Below, piece after piece: positions 35,829-43,614 of a DNA stretch of 64,000 nt. Within the stretch, counting starts at the first letter, position 1. Each line of letters starts with the position of its first letter. The position numbers were made by a program, and so were the translations under genes. The notes below the pieces were generated by a model, which saw only the letters and a program-made list of their open reading frames with translations, made no database searches and was not told the origin of the DNA. This DNA comes from RPQJ01 sp963746325 (GTDB lineage Bacteria > Pseudomonadota > Gammaproteobacteria > Steroidobacterales > Steroidobacteraceae): positions 248,001 through 312,000 of the forward strand of contig CAVVBC010000036.1 of the NCBI GenBank assembly GCA_963746325.1, in the 5' to 3' direction.

Positions 35829-37250
35829 GTGAAACGTTTTTCTGCGCCGAAGAAATCGCTGGGTGAAATAGACACCGACGCTGCAGCCGAATTGCTGGCG
35901 GCAACTGCCGACATCACTCTCGTCGTCGATCACGAGGGCATCATCCGCGACGTTGCCGCCGGCTCGCCCGAACTTGCAGCAGAAATAGACAGCAAATGGG
36001 TCGGCCAGTCCTGGGCCTCGACCGTCACCGTCGAAAGCCGTCCGAAGATCGCCTCCCTGCTGCAGGACGCCGCCGAGGGCCACCCGACGCGCTGGCGGCA
36101 GGTCAATCACCTGACTGATCGCAACGTCGACCTGCCGGTCGTCTATTCGGCCGTCAAGGTCGGCAAGAAAGGGCGCATCGTGGCGGTGGGCCGCGACTTG
36201 CGCGCCATTTCGGTCCTGCAACAGCGCCTGGTCGACGCGCAGCAGTCCGTCGACCGCGAATACGCCCGCTTGCGCAACGCCGAAACCCGCAACCGGTTGT
36301 TGTTCCAGCTCGCGTCCGAGGCCGTCCTGATCCTGGACGCGGCGACGATGCGCGTCGTGGAAGCCAATCCTGCCGCCATGACCCTGCTCGGCCTCAATGC
36401 CCGCAAGATCTCGAGCCGGCAGTTCCCGGAAGGCCTGGACGAGGAAACCTCCGAGGCCGTGGCCACGATGCTGGCGAACGTGCGTGCGTCCGGCCGTGGC
36501 GGCGAGGTGCGCGCGCGCCTGGCAGACGGCAGCCGCGAGCTGCTCGTGTCGGCGTCCGTGTTCCGCGAAGAGCGCTCCACCTTGCTGCTCGTGCGCGCCA
36601 CGCCGCTCGATGCCGACCGCCTGGCCGAAGTCGCGCCCGGTGCAACGGCGCGGTACGTGGATTTCGTCGCCGCGGCGCCCGATGGCTTCGTGGTCACCGA
36701 CGCCGAAGGCAAAGTGCTGGCGGCCAATCCCGCATTTCTCGATCTCGCGCAGTTGCCGGGCGAGGAGCAGGCGCGGGGCGAGTCGCTCGAGACCTGGCTC
36801 GGCCGGCCCGGCGTCGACCTGAACGTACTGCTCGCGCAGTTGCGCGAGCACGGCTCCGTGCGCCTGTTCGCGACTACGCTGCGCGGCGCGAACGGCTCGA
36901 CCACCGAGCTCGAACTCTCGGGCGCGGCCCTGCGCGACAGCGAGCCCGCCTGTTTCGGCTTCACCCTGCGCGACGTCGGTGCCAGGCTCGGCGCGGCCCA
37001 GCGCACGGCTCCGCCACTGTCCCGTTCGGTCGAGCAGCTTACCGAGCTGGTGGGCCGGGTGCCGCTCAAGGGCATCGTGCGCGAGACCAGCGACATCATC
37101 GAGCGGCTCTGCATCGAAGCCGCGCTCGAGCTTACCCAGGACAACCGTGCGTCAGCCGCGGAAATGCTGGGCCTCAGCCGGCAGAGCCTGTACGTGAAAT
37201 TGCGCCGCTACGGGCTGGGCGACCTGGTCGATACCGAGGGCGATTTCTAG
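35829..37250 (+). CDS. ppsR: PpsR/CrtJ, photosynthesis gene repressor
   Basis: Redox- and light-responsive repressor of bch, crt and puc genes. N-terminal PAS-like domain (VVDHEGIIRDVAAGSPE), a Q-linker-like coiled coil near residues 130-155, two more PAS domains (ILDAATMRVVEANPAAM and VVTDAEGKVLAANPAFL), and a C-terminal Fis-type helix-turn-helix (SAAEMLGLSRQSLYVKLRR). GTG 35829 gives 473 residues, close to the family; ATG 35787 would add 14. It has only two cysteines, about residues 375 and 428; the latter is just before the DNA-binding helices. No cysteine is found near residue 250, where characterised PpsR/CrtJ have one. Confidence 0.92.
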   Translation: MKRFSAPKKSLGEIDTDAAAELLAATADITLVVDHEGIIRDVAAGSPELAAEIDSKWVGQSWASTVTVESRPKIASLLQDAAEGHPTRWRQVNHLTDRNVDLPVVYSAVKVGKKGRIVAVGRDLRAISVLQQRLVDAQQSVDREYARLRNAETRNRLLFQLASEAVLILDAATMRVVEANPAAMTLLGLNARKISSRQFPEGLDEETSEAVATMLANVRASGRGGEVRARLADGSRELLVSASVFREERSTLLLVRATPLDADRLAEVAPGATARYVDFVAAAPDGFVVTDAEGKVLAANPAFLDLAQLPGEEQARGESLETWLGRPGVDLNVLLAQLREHGSVRLFATTLRGANGSTTELELSGAALRDSEPACFGFTLRDVGARLGAAQRTAPPLSRSVEQLTELVGRVPLKGIVRETSDIIERLCIEAALELTQDNRASAAEMLGLSRQSLYVKLRRYGLGDLVDTEGDF

Positions 37251-37286
37251 CCAGCCAGGCGCGGGTGTCCGCTCCGACGGAACAAC

Positions 37287-37327
37287 TGTAAATCTAGCTT
37301 GACGCATTTGACTGTCAGGCTTATGTT
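37287..37327 (+). promoter_or_regulatory. bchG promoter with near-consensus PpsR site
   Basis: TTGACG (37299-37304), 17 bases, TATGTT (37322-37327) forms a sigma70-like promoter. TGT-N12-ACG at 37287-37304 fits the PpsR consensus except for the last base and covers the -35. The predicted transcript start falls at or within a base or two of the bchG ATG at 37334. Confidence 0.6.
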
Positions 37328-37333
37328 GCAGTC

Positions 37334-38239
37334 ATGTCGCGCTACGCTACGCCCGGGATCCTCGAGCCGCATTCAGCGCTCCCCGCCGTAGTCGAACTCC
37401 TCAAGCCGATCACCTGGTTTCCGCCGATGTGGGCACTCGCCTGCGGCGTGGTTTCCACCGGCCTGCCGCTCGCCGGGTCCATCACGCTGCTGATCGCGGG
37501 CGTCGTGCTGGCGGGACCGATGGTCTGCGCCACGAGCCAGGCCGTGAACGACTGGTTCGATCGCCACGTCGACGCCATCAATGAACCGCAGCGGCCCATT
37601 CCGTCAGGACGCCTGCCCGGGCGCACGGGACTGTACGTCGCCATCGTCTGGACGCTGTTGTCGCTGGCGGTGGCCGCCACCCTCGGTGCATGGGGCTTCG
37701 GTGCGGCAGTCATCGGGCTCGCGCTCGCCTGGGCCTACAGTGCGCCGCCACTGCGGCTCAAGCGCAACGGCTGGTACGGCAACGCCGCGTGTGCCGCGTG
37801 CTACGAAGGGCTGCCCTGGTTCACCGGCGCCGCATTGATGGCCAACGCGCTGCCCGATCCGCGCACGCTCGTCGCTGCGCTCCTTTATAGCGTTGGCGCG
37901 CACGGCATCATGACGCTCAACGATTTCAAGTCGATCGAAGGCGATCGCTTGACCGGTGTGCGCTCGCTGCCCGTGCAACTGGGTACCGACGCTGCGGCGC
38001 GTACCGCGTGCCTGTTCATGCTGGCGCCGCAGGCGCTGGTGGTGGCAGCGCTGCTGGTCTGGTCGCAGCCGTTGCACGCCGCTGCCGTCGCGGCGCTGAT
38101 CGCGGTGCAGGTGCGCATGATGCTGCGGTTCATCGCCGCGCCGCGCGAGCAGGCGCTCTGGTACAGCGGCTTCGGCGTGCCCCTGTTCGTGGCCGGCATG
38201 ATGATCACGGCGTTCGCGATTCGTGGGCTCGTCGCATGA
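37334..38239 (+). CDS. bchG: Bacteriochlorophyll synthase (geranylgeranyl transferase)
   Basis: UbiA-type prenyltransferase that attaches the geranylgeranyl chain to bacteriochlorophyllide a. The Asp motif NDWFDRHVDAINEPQRPIPSG lies near residue 75 in an integral membrane protein of eight or nine helices; LLKPITWFPPMWALACGV and MTLNDFKSIEGDR are further family marks. 301 residues. No ribosome site is visible before ATG 37334 and the promoter is directly upstream. The stop overlaps the next gene as ATGA. Confidence 0.94.
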   Translation: MSRYATPGILEPHSALPAVVELLKPITWFPPMWALACGVVSTGLPLAGSITLLIAGVVLAGPMVCATSQAVNDWFDRHVDAINEPQRPIPSGRLPGRTGLYVAIVWTLLSLAVAATLGAWGFGAAVIGLALAWAYSAPPLRLKRNGWYGNAACAACYEGLPWFTGAALMANALPDPRTLVAALLYSVGAHGIMTLNDFKSIEGDRLTGVRSLPVQLGTDAAARTACLFMLAPQALVVAALLVWSQPLHAAAVAALIAVQVRMMLRFIAAPREQALWYSGFGVPLFVAGMMITAFAIRGLVA

Positions 38240-39579
38240 GCGGTACCGCCTCGACGCTGGGCTGGACGGGCATATTCAGGCTGGCGCTGGTGCAGACCGC
38301 GCTCGGCTCGATCATCGTGCTGTGCACCTCCACGATGAACCGTGTGATGGTGGTCGAACTCGCGCTGCCGGCGCTGGTGCCCGGCATCCTCGTCGCCCTG
38401 CACCACGTCGTGCAGTTGCTGCGGCCGCGCCTCGGGCATGGCTCGGACGTCGGCGGTCGCCGCACGCCGTGGATCGTCGGCGGGATGGCGACATTGGCGC
38501 TGGGCGGCGTCGCGGCTGCGATCGCCACGGCATGGATGGCGACGGACCGTTTTGCCGGAATGCTGCTGGGCGTCGCGGCGTTCGTCGCGATCGGCGTCGG
38601 CGCGGGCGCGGCTGGCACGTCGTTGCTCGTGCTGATGGCGAAGCGCGTCGATCCGGCCCGGCGTGCCGCCGCGGCGACGATCGCGTGGGTCATGATGATC
38701 GCGGGCTTCATCGTCACCGCAGGCGTCGCCGGGCGTTTTCTCGAGCCGTTCACCACCGAGCGCCTGGTGCTCGTCACTGCCTGCGTGGCGGCTTGCGCCT
38801 TCCTGGTTTCGTGGCTCGCAGTGCGCGGCGTCGAAAGCCATGCCGCGGTGGAGTCCGCTGTATCGCCGTTGCCGCCGGTGTCTTTCCGCACCGCGCTCAG
38901 CGAGGCGTGGCTGGACGTCCAGGCGCGCCGCTTTACCGTATTCGTGTTCGTATCGATGCTGGCCTACAGCGCGCAGGACCTCATCCTCGAGCCGTTCGCG
39001 GGCATCGTCTTCGGCATGACGCCGGGCCAGTCGACGCAGCTGGCCGGGTTGCAGAACGGTGGCGTGCTGCTCGGCATGGTGCTGGTCGGTTTCCTCGGCA
39101 CGTGGCGCGGACGTTCGTCGCCGGCTGCACTGCGTTCCTGGTGCATCGCGGGTTGCATTGCGTCGGCGATTGCGCTGATCGCGCTTACCACCGGCGGACT
39201 GTCGCCCGGCAGCTGGCCGCTCCGTGTCAACGTGTTCGCGCTCGGTCTCGCCAATGGCGTGTTCGCCGTCGCCGCGATCGGTTCGATGATGGCGCTGGCC
39301 GGCGCAGGTCGCGGCGGCCGCGAGGGGGTGCGCATGGGCCTGTGGGGCGCGGCGCAGGCCATCGCCTTCGCAGCGGGCGGCGTGCTGGGTACCGCGGCCG
39401 TGGATGTCGCGCGTCATTTCACCACGGACGCTGCGCTTGCCTATGGCCTCGTCTTCGCCGCCGAAGCCGTCGTGTTCCTGTGGGCCGCCGTGATTGCCGT
39501 CGGGCTCGGGCGCGCCGCGGGCGCGCGGGCAGGCGCGGCGGTGGGATCGTCGTTTTCACTGCGCGTACGGGCAGGTTGA
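38236..39579 (+). CDS. PucC-like BCD family carrier between bchG and bchP
   Basis: Twelve-helix transporter-like protein of the PucC/LhaA family, equivalent to the ORF428 (bch2) gene found between bchG and bchP in Rhodobacter and relatives. Marks: STMNRVMVVELALPALVPG, LRPRLGHGSDVGGRRTPWI, SAQDLILEPFAGIVFGMTPG and GLANGVFAVAAIGSMM. 447 residues. It probably moves or hands over bacteriochlorophyll between enzymes and complexes; this is inference from family. It starts inside the bchG stop and ends right at bchP (no gap). Confidence 0.88.
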   Translation: MSGTASTLGWTGIFRLALVQTALGSIIVLCTSTMNRVMVVELALPALVPGILVALHHVVQLLRPRLGHGSDVGGRRTPWIVGGMATLALGGVAAAIATAWMATDRFAGMLLGVAAFVAIGVGAGAAGTSLLVLMAKRVDPARRAAAATIAWVMMIAGFIVTAGVAGRFLEPFTTERLVLVTACVAACAFLVSWLAVRGVESHAAVESAVSPLPPVSFRTALSEAWLDVQARRFTVFVFVSMLAYSAQDLILEPFAGIVFGMTPGQSTQLAGLQNGGVLLGMVLVGFLGTWRGRSSPAALRSWCIAGCIASAIALIALTTGGLSPGSWPLRVNVFALGLANGVFAVAAIGSMMALAGAGRGGREGVRMGLWGAAQAIAFAAGGVLGTAAVDVARHFTTDAALAYGLVFAAEAVVFLWAAVIAVGLGRAAGARAGAAVGSSFSLRVRAG

Positions 39580-40782
39580 ATGGACAACACACCATTGACG
39601 TTTGATGCAGTGATCGTCGGCGGCGGGCCCTCGGGCGCGACGGCGGCGACGGACCTGGCGCGCCTGGGCCGCAAGGTCCTGCTGCTCGACCGCGCTGGAC
39701 GCATCAAGCCGTGCGGCGGCGCCGTGCCGCCGCGCCTGATCAAGGATTTCGAGATTCCCGACGCGCTGATCGTCGCGCGGATTCGCTCGGCGCGCATGAT
39801 CTCGCCGACCGATCGCCGTGTCGACATGCCGATCGATGGCGGCTACGTCGGCATGGTCGACCGCGAATCCTTCGACGAATGGCTGCGTGAACGCGCTGCA
39901 CTGAGTGGCGCGACCCGCGTGACCGGCACGTTCGTGAGCGTCACGCGCGACGCTGATGGCGTCGCGGTCGTCAACTACCGCGAACGCGACGCAGACGGGC
40001 TGGCCGCCGAGCGACGCGTGCGGGCGCGCACGGTGATCGGCGCCGACGGCGCCAATTCGGCCGTCGCGCACCAGTGCATTCCGGGCGCGGACAAGATTCG
40101 TTACGTGGCGGCGTATCACGAGATCGTGCGCGCGCCTGCTGCAGGCGCGGCGGACTACGACGCCACGCGTTGCGACGTGTACTACCAGGGCCGGCTGTCG
40201 CCGGATTTCTACGCGTGGATCTTCCCGCACGGCGATACGGTCAGCATCGGCGTCGGCAGCGCCAACAAGGGCTTTTCGTTGCGCAAGGCGGTGGGTGCGT
40301 TGCGCGCATCGACCGGCCTCGCGGACGTCGAGACCGTGCGCCGCGAAGGCGCGCCGATCCCGTTGAAGCCGCTGCCGCGGTGGGACAACGGGCGCGACGT
40401 GCTGCTGGCGGGCGATGCCGCCGGCGTCGTCGCCCCGGCTTCCGGCGAAGGCATCTATTACGCCATGACCGGCGGCCGGCTTGCCGCCAGCGCGACCGAA
40501 GCGTTTCTCGCGACCGGCGACGCGCGGCAGTTGCGCACGGCACGCCAGCGCTTCATGAAGCTGCACGGCCGGGTGTTCTGGGTGCTGGGGCTGCTGCAGC
40601 GCTTCTGGTACACGAGCGACCGCCGGCGCGAGCAGTTCGTGAAGATCTGCGAAGACCCGGACGTGCAGCAGCTCACCTGGCAGTCGTACATGCACAAGGA
40701 GCTGGTGCGTTCACGGCCCATGGCGCACGTGCGCGTCTTCTTCAAGGACCTCGCGCACCTCGTGGGTGTGGCGCGGACGTGA
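39580..40782 (+). CDS. bchP: Geranylgeranyl-bacteriochlorophyll reductase
   Basis: FAD-dependent reductase that saturates three double bonds of the geranylgeranyl tail to phytyl. The dinucleotide motif VIVGGGPSGATAATDLARLG opens the protein, KPCGGAVPPRLIKDF follows at about residue 45, then the flavoprotein segment VIGADGANSAVAHQ and the second FAD motif LLAGDAAGVVAPASGEGIYYAM. 400 residues. It is the third gene of the bchG operon; the next gene, a small unknown one, starts 49 bases later with its own ribosome site. Confidence 0.94.
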   Translation: MDNTPLTFDAVIVGGGPSGATAATDLARLGRKVLLLDRAGRIKPCGGAVPPRLIKDFEIPDALIVARIRSARMISPTDRRVDMPIDGGYVGMVDRESFDEWLRERAALSGATRVTGTFVSVTRDADGVAVVNYRERDADGLAAERRVRARTVIGADGANSAVAHQCIPGADKIRYVAAYHEIVRAPAAGAADYDATRCDVYYQGRLSPDFYAWIFPHGDTVSIGVGSANKGFSLRKAVGALRASTGLADVETVRREGAPIPLKPLPRWDNGRDVLLAGDAAGVVAPASGEGIYYAMTGGRLAASATEAFLATGDARQLRTARQRFMKLHGRVFWVLGLLQRFWYTSDRRREQFVKICEDPDVQQLTWQSYMHKELVRSRPMAHVRVFFKDLAHLVGVART

Positions 40783-40831
40783 ACCCGGCAATGACCCATT
40801 CGATAAAGCAAGGCAGAGAGGGGAGAGACAC

Positions 40832-41023
40832 ATGATGGGAACGATGCGCAGGTCGACCGTGTCGCAGCCGTCGAACGGCCACACGGTGTATTCGACGACT
40901 CCGGTGGCCAACGCCGCGCCCCTGCGGGCCGCGACGACGCGCCGCAAGGCGTCGGTGATCGAACGGGTGCGGACTTTCTTCGATCGCACGCTGGATGCTG
41001 CGTTCGGCCGCTTCGAGCTCTGA
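40832..41023 (+). CDS. Small unknown protein downstream of bchP
   Basis: A 63-residue frame starting MMGTMRRSTVSQPSNG. A clear ribosome site (GAGGGGAGA) lies eight bases before the ATG pair, which is the main reason to believe it. The protein is basic, with a flexible Ser/Thr/Ala-rich first half and an amphipathic second half (KASVIERVRTFFDRTLDAAFGRF). There is no membrane segment or known motif. It follows bchP on the same strand and may be cotranscribed. I do not recognise a family. Confidence 0.5.
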   Translation: MMGTMRRSTVSQPSNGHTVYSTTPVANAAPLRAATTRRKASVIERVRTFFDRTLDAAFGRFEL

Positions 41024-41065
41024 GGACGGGCGCCCGCCGGGTCGATCCGGTGCGGCGCTGAGGCG

Positions 41066-41347
41066 GTGGACGCACTTTTCGCTGGCGGTCGAGTCATCGA
41101 CCTGATTCTTGCGCTGATGGCCGTCGAGGCCCTCGCGCTCGTTGTGCTGTATCACATGACGGGGCGTGGCATCGCTCCTGTCCGCCTGCTGCCCAACCTG
41201 CTGGCAGGCGCGTTCCTGATGCTTGCGCTCAGGGCGTCACTTTCTGGAGCCGGCACGACTGCGGTCGGTTCATGGCTTGCGCTGGGCCTGGTCGGCCACC
41301 TCGCGGACCTCGCCGTGCGCTGGTCGCGCAAGAACGCCCGCTTCTGA
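41066..41347 (+). CDS. Small three-helix membrane protein, unknown
   Basis: A 93-residue hydrophobic protein with three predicted membrane helices (VIDLILALMAVEALALVVLY, LLPNLLAGAFLMLALRASL, SWLALGLVGHLADLAVRW) and a basic end. The start is weak: GTG at 41066 has poor ribosome spacing; ATG at 41118 would remove the first helix. It lies 42 bases after the small gene at 40832 and its last 78 bases overlap the opposite-strand hydrolase gene. Function unknown; no tie to photosynthesis beyond position. Confidence 0.55.
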   Translation: MDALFAGGRVIDLILALMAVEALALVVLYHMTGRGIAPVRLLPNLLAGAFLMLALRASLSGAGTTAVGSWLALGLVGHLADLAVRWSRKNARF

Positions 41348-42115
41348 GGATTCCGGCGACAGCGCGCGCCGTACCGACCTGCGCAGAAAATCGCTGACCG
41401 TCGCCTGGTTCTGCGGGCTCGTTTCGCCGCACACGAACGTGCATATGCGGTCTGTGGGGGCCTCGAAATCACAGTGGCTCGCCTTGGCAAACTGGCGGTC
41501 CTCGACCAGGTTCGGCAAAGCCTTCACCCACGGCTCGGCGATGGAGTACGCGTTGCAGCCTGCCGCGGGCCCGCGCAACAGGAACGCCGGGATCGCCAGC
41601 TTGCGTGCCGCTTCGAGGCCGACGCCACCCGGTCGATCGAACGGATCGAGGCCGATATACCCCGCGACGCCCGGTGCATCTGCCGCAAGCAATGCCGACA
41701 GGCCGCCCGCCGAGAACCCCACGAGCACGAAGCGATCGAGCGGGACGCCCGCCGCGCCCTGTTGCAGCTGGCGCATGAGATCGCGCAAGGCCACCGCATT
41801 GTCCCGCGAGTCCATCAGGTACGGCAGGTCCGGGACGACTACCCAGTACCCGTCCTGCGCCAGCGTCGCCGCATGGCCCGCCATCGTTACACGCGAGCGC
41901 GTGAAGCCGTGCGCGAGGATCACCGTGCCGATGCGGGCCGACGAGTCGCGACCGCCTGCAGGCGGCGTGACGTCCACCCGCGTCTCGGCGCCGGCGAGTG
42001 TCATGGCGAGCGTGCGGGCGTGGGCTGCGGGCGCAGCGAGCAGCAGGAACATGGCGCAGCTCAGCAGGCGTCGCAGCACCGTGTTTCGAAGCTTGCCCTG
42101 CTGTGAGCGCACCAT
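41270..42115 (-). CDS. Secreted alpha/beta hydrolase family protein
   Basis: An alpha/beta-hydrolase-fold protein with an N-terminal signal peptide (RRLLSCAMFLLLAAPAAHA). The oxyanion segment VILAHGFTRSR and nucleophile elbow VGFSAGGLSA are present; ASHCDFEAPTDRICTF near the end holds a candidate catalytic His. It resembles dienelactone-hydrolase or chlorophyllase-like families, but the substrate cannot be told. ATG 42115 gives the best signal peptide; the frame extends to 42166. The 3' end overlaps the small membrane gene at 41066-41347, so one of the two ends may be misread. Confidence 0.75.
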   Translation of the reverse strand: MVRSQQGKLRNTVLRRLLSCAMFLLLAAPAAHARTLAMTLAGAETRVDVTPPAGGRDSSARIGTVILAHGFTRSRVTMAGHAATLAQDGYWVVVPDLPYLMDSRDNAVALRDLMRQLQQGAAGVPLDRFVLVGFSAGGLSALLAADAPGVAGYIGLDPFDRPGGVGLEAARKLAIPAFLLRGPAAGCNAYSIAEPWVKALPNLVEDRQFAKASHCDFEAPTDRICTFVCGETSPQNQATVSDFLRRSVRRALSPESSEAGVLARPAHGEVREVADQAQRKP

Positions 42116-42178
42116 TGAGGTCAACCAGGTCGCGACGAGGGACGTGCCTAGTCTAGCGCTCGCCACGTCTTTTCGCGG

Positions 42179-42670
42179 TCAGCTGGCAGCGGCGCGGCGG
42201 CGACTGAGTCGAGGACGCCAGATTGCGAGCACGATGTTGACGAGCCCCAGCGCCAGCATCAGCCACAACGCGCCCCACTCGGTACGCAGCAGCCCTGCCA
42301 CCTGGGTCATCGCATCCGCCTGTCCTGCGACGGCGGACGCAGCCTGCTCGGCCGCCCTGCGGCCAGGGCCGACGATCGTGAGCAGCGTGCCTTCGAACGT
42401 GACGATGCCGAGCAATGCCTTCATCCAGGCCCAGCCCGCGTTCTTGTAGTTTTCACTCGCGGCAATGGCCAGCAGGCCGCTCACCAGCACGAGCAGCAGC
42501 GACGGCGTGATGAGCCATTTGTTGATGAGGGCGATGCCGTGGCGCACCGCGGCGAACGCGGGCGTCGGTTCGACCGCCGTGCTCGCAACCAGCACGAGGC
42601 AGGCCGCAAGGCCGCCCATGAAGCCGATGGCGCCGAGGGCATGCAGCGCCTTGAGCAGACGTCGATACAT
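42179..42670 (-). CDS. Four-helix integral membrane protein, DUF2269-like
   Basis: A 163-residue membrane protein with four hydrophobic segments: ALHALGAIGFMGGLAACLVLVA, WLITPSLLLVLVSGLLAIA, WMKALLGIVTFEGTLLTIVG and WGALWLMLALGLVNIVLAIW, and a basic C terminus. The pattern of a His in helix 1 and Trp-Lys before helix 3 recalls the DUF2269 group of predicted membrane proteins, but the family call is tentative. It is 63 bases upstream of the hydrolase and probably cotranscribed with it. Confidence 0.6.
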   Translation of the reverse strand: MYRRLLKALHALGAIGFMGGLAACLVLVASTAVEPTPAFAAVRHGIALINKWLITPSLLLVLVSGLLAIAASENYKNAGWAWMKALLGIVTFEGTLLTIVGPGRRAAEQAASAVAGQADAMTQVAGLLRTEWGALWLMLALGLVNIVLAIWRPRLSRRRAAAS

Positions 42671-42785
42671 GACGCAAGCATAGCGTCTCCGGCGGAATGC
42701 AACTGCGACCTTCCTGCATGAACCGGACCCGATCCGTGTGGCATCCTTGCCGTGCGTCGTTCCTGCCGCGCGAGAGGGTGCCCCG

Positions 42786-43127
42786 ATGAGTCGTCCGACA
42801 TGGTTGATCGGCCTGGTTGCAGTCGTCGTCCTGGCCGGCTGCGCGAAATCGCCTGATCCAGCGGCATCGCCCGCCGATCCGGCCGGCGCGCAGGAAGAAG
42901 AGATCACCAACAGCAATGTCCCCGAGGCCGCGCCCCCGCCCACCCCCGGAGATCCGGCGCAGCAGGCCGGCATCCTGGCCGCGCACATCGCACCGCGGCC
43001 GGAGTGTGCTCAGTTCCTGCAGCCGCTCGAGGCCGCAAGCAAGGCGGCGCCCGGTTCACCGGAAGCGCAGATCGACATGACCGGCATCATGCAGCAGGCC
43101 CAGGCGGCCAACTGCACCCGGAAATAG
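42786..43127 (+). CDS. Small lipoprotein, unknown function
   Basis: A 113-residue protein with a lipoprotein signal peptide: MSRPTWLIGLVAVVVLAGC ends in lipobox LAGC. A Pro/Ala/Asp-rich flexible stretch follows (residues 20-60), then a compact part with two Cys (RPECAQFLQPLEAAS and AQAANCTRK), which could form a disulphide in the periplasm. I know no family for it. The stop codon lies inside the hairpin at 43118-43148. Confidence 0.7.
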   Translation: MSRPTWLIGLVAVVVLAGCAKSPDPAASPADPAGAQEEEITNSNVPEAAPPPTPGDPAQQAGILAAHIAPRPECAQFLQPLEAASKAAPGSPEAQIDMTGIMQQAQAANCTRK

Positions 43128-43148
43128 GTGAATGTCCCCTATTTCCGG
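43118..43148. repeat. Perfect 11-bp hairpin, REP-like
   Basis: CCGGAAATAGG (43118-43128) pairs exactly with CCTATTTCCGG (43138-43148) around a 9-base loop TGAATGTCC. The stem contains the lipoprotein stop codon and reaches to within two bases of the ribosome site of ridA. The word GGTGAATGTCCCC recalls the REP-like words at 3181. It could attenuate ridA or simply be a repeat. Confidence 0.65.
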
Positions 43149-43164
43149 AGGAGGGAGTTCAACA

Positions 43165-43509
43165 GTGATCAGGCGAATCGATACCGGCCCGCGCATGTCG
43201 CAGGCCGTCGTGCATGGCGACACGGTGTACCTGGCGGGGCAGGTCGCCGACGACCCGACCGTCGACGTGACAGGCCAGACCGTGCAGATCCTGGCGAGCA
43301 TCGACCGGTTGTTGGCCGCTGCGGGCAGCGACAAGACGCGAATCCTGTCCGCCAACATCTACCTTGCAGACATCGGCACGTTCGCCCAGATGAACGCTGC
43401 CTGGGATGCCTGGGTGCCGGTCGGCCACACCCCAGCCCGCGCCACCGTCGAGGCCCGTCTCGCCGCGCCGCAGTACAAAGTGGAGATCCAGGTCGTCGCC
43501 GCCATTTGA
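43165..43509 (+). CDS. RidA family protein (enamine/imine deaminase)
   Basis: RidA/YjgF fold protein of 114 residues that hydrolyses reactive enamines and imines from amino-acid metabolism. The end ARATVEARLAAPQYKVEIQVVAA is the family signature with the Arg that holds the substrate carboxylate; VYLAGQVADDP and IYLADIGTFAQMNAAW are typical. GTG at 43165 is selected because GGAGGAGGGAG stands at good distance; the frame upstream runs through the hairpin. Confidence 0.88.
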   Translation: MIRRIDTGPRMSQAVVHGDTVYLAGQVADDPTVDVTGQTVQILASIDRLLAAAGSDKTRILSANIYLADIGTFAQMNAAWDAWVPVGHTPARATVEARLAAPQYKVEIQVVAAI

Positions 43510-43614
43510 TCGGCCTCGCTATGTAGTTGATTAAATTAAGGTTCTGGCTGGGTCCGGGGGCCGGGCCGTATCGCCGCGCGGAGCGCGCCGCGAGCGGCTA
43601 AACTGCGCGCCCCC

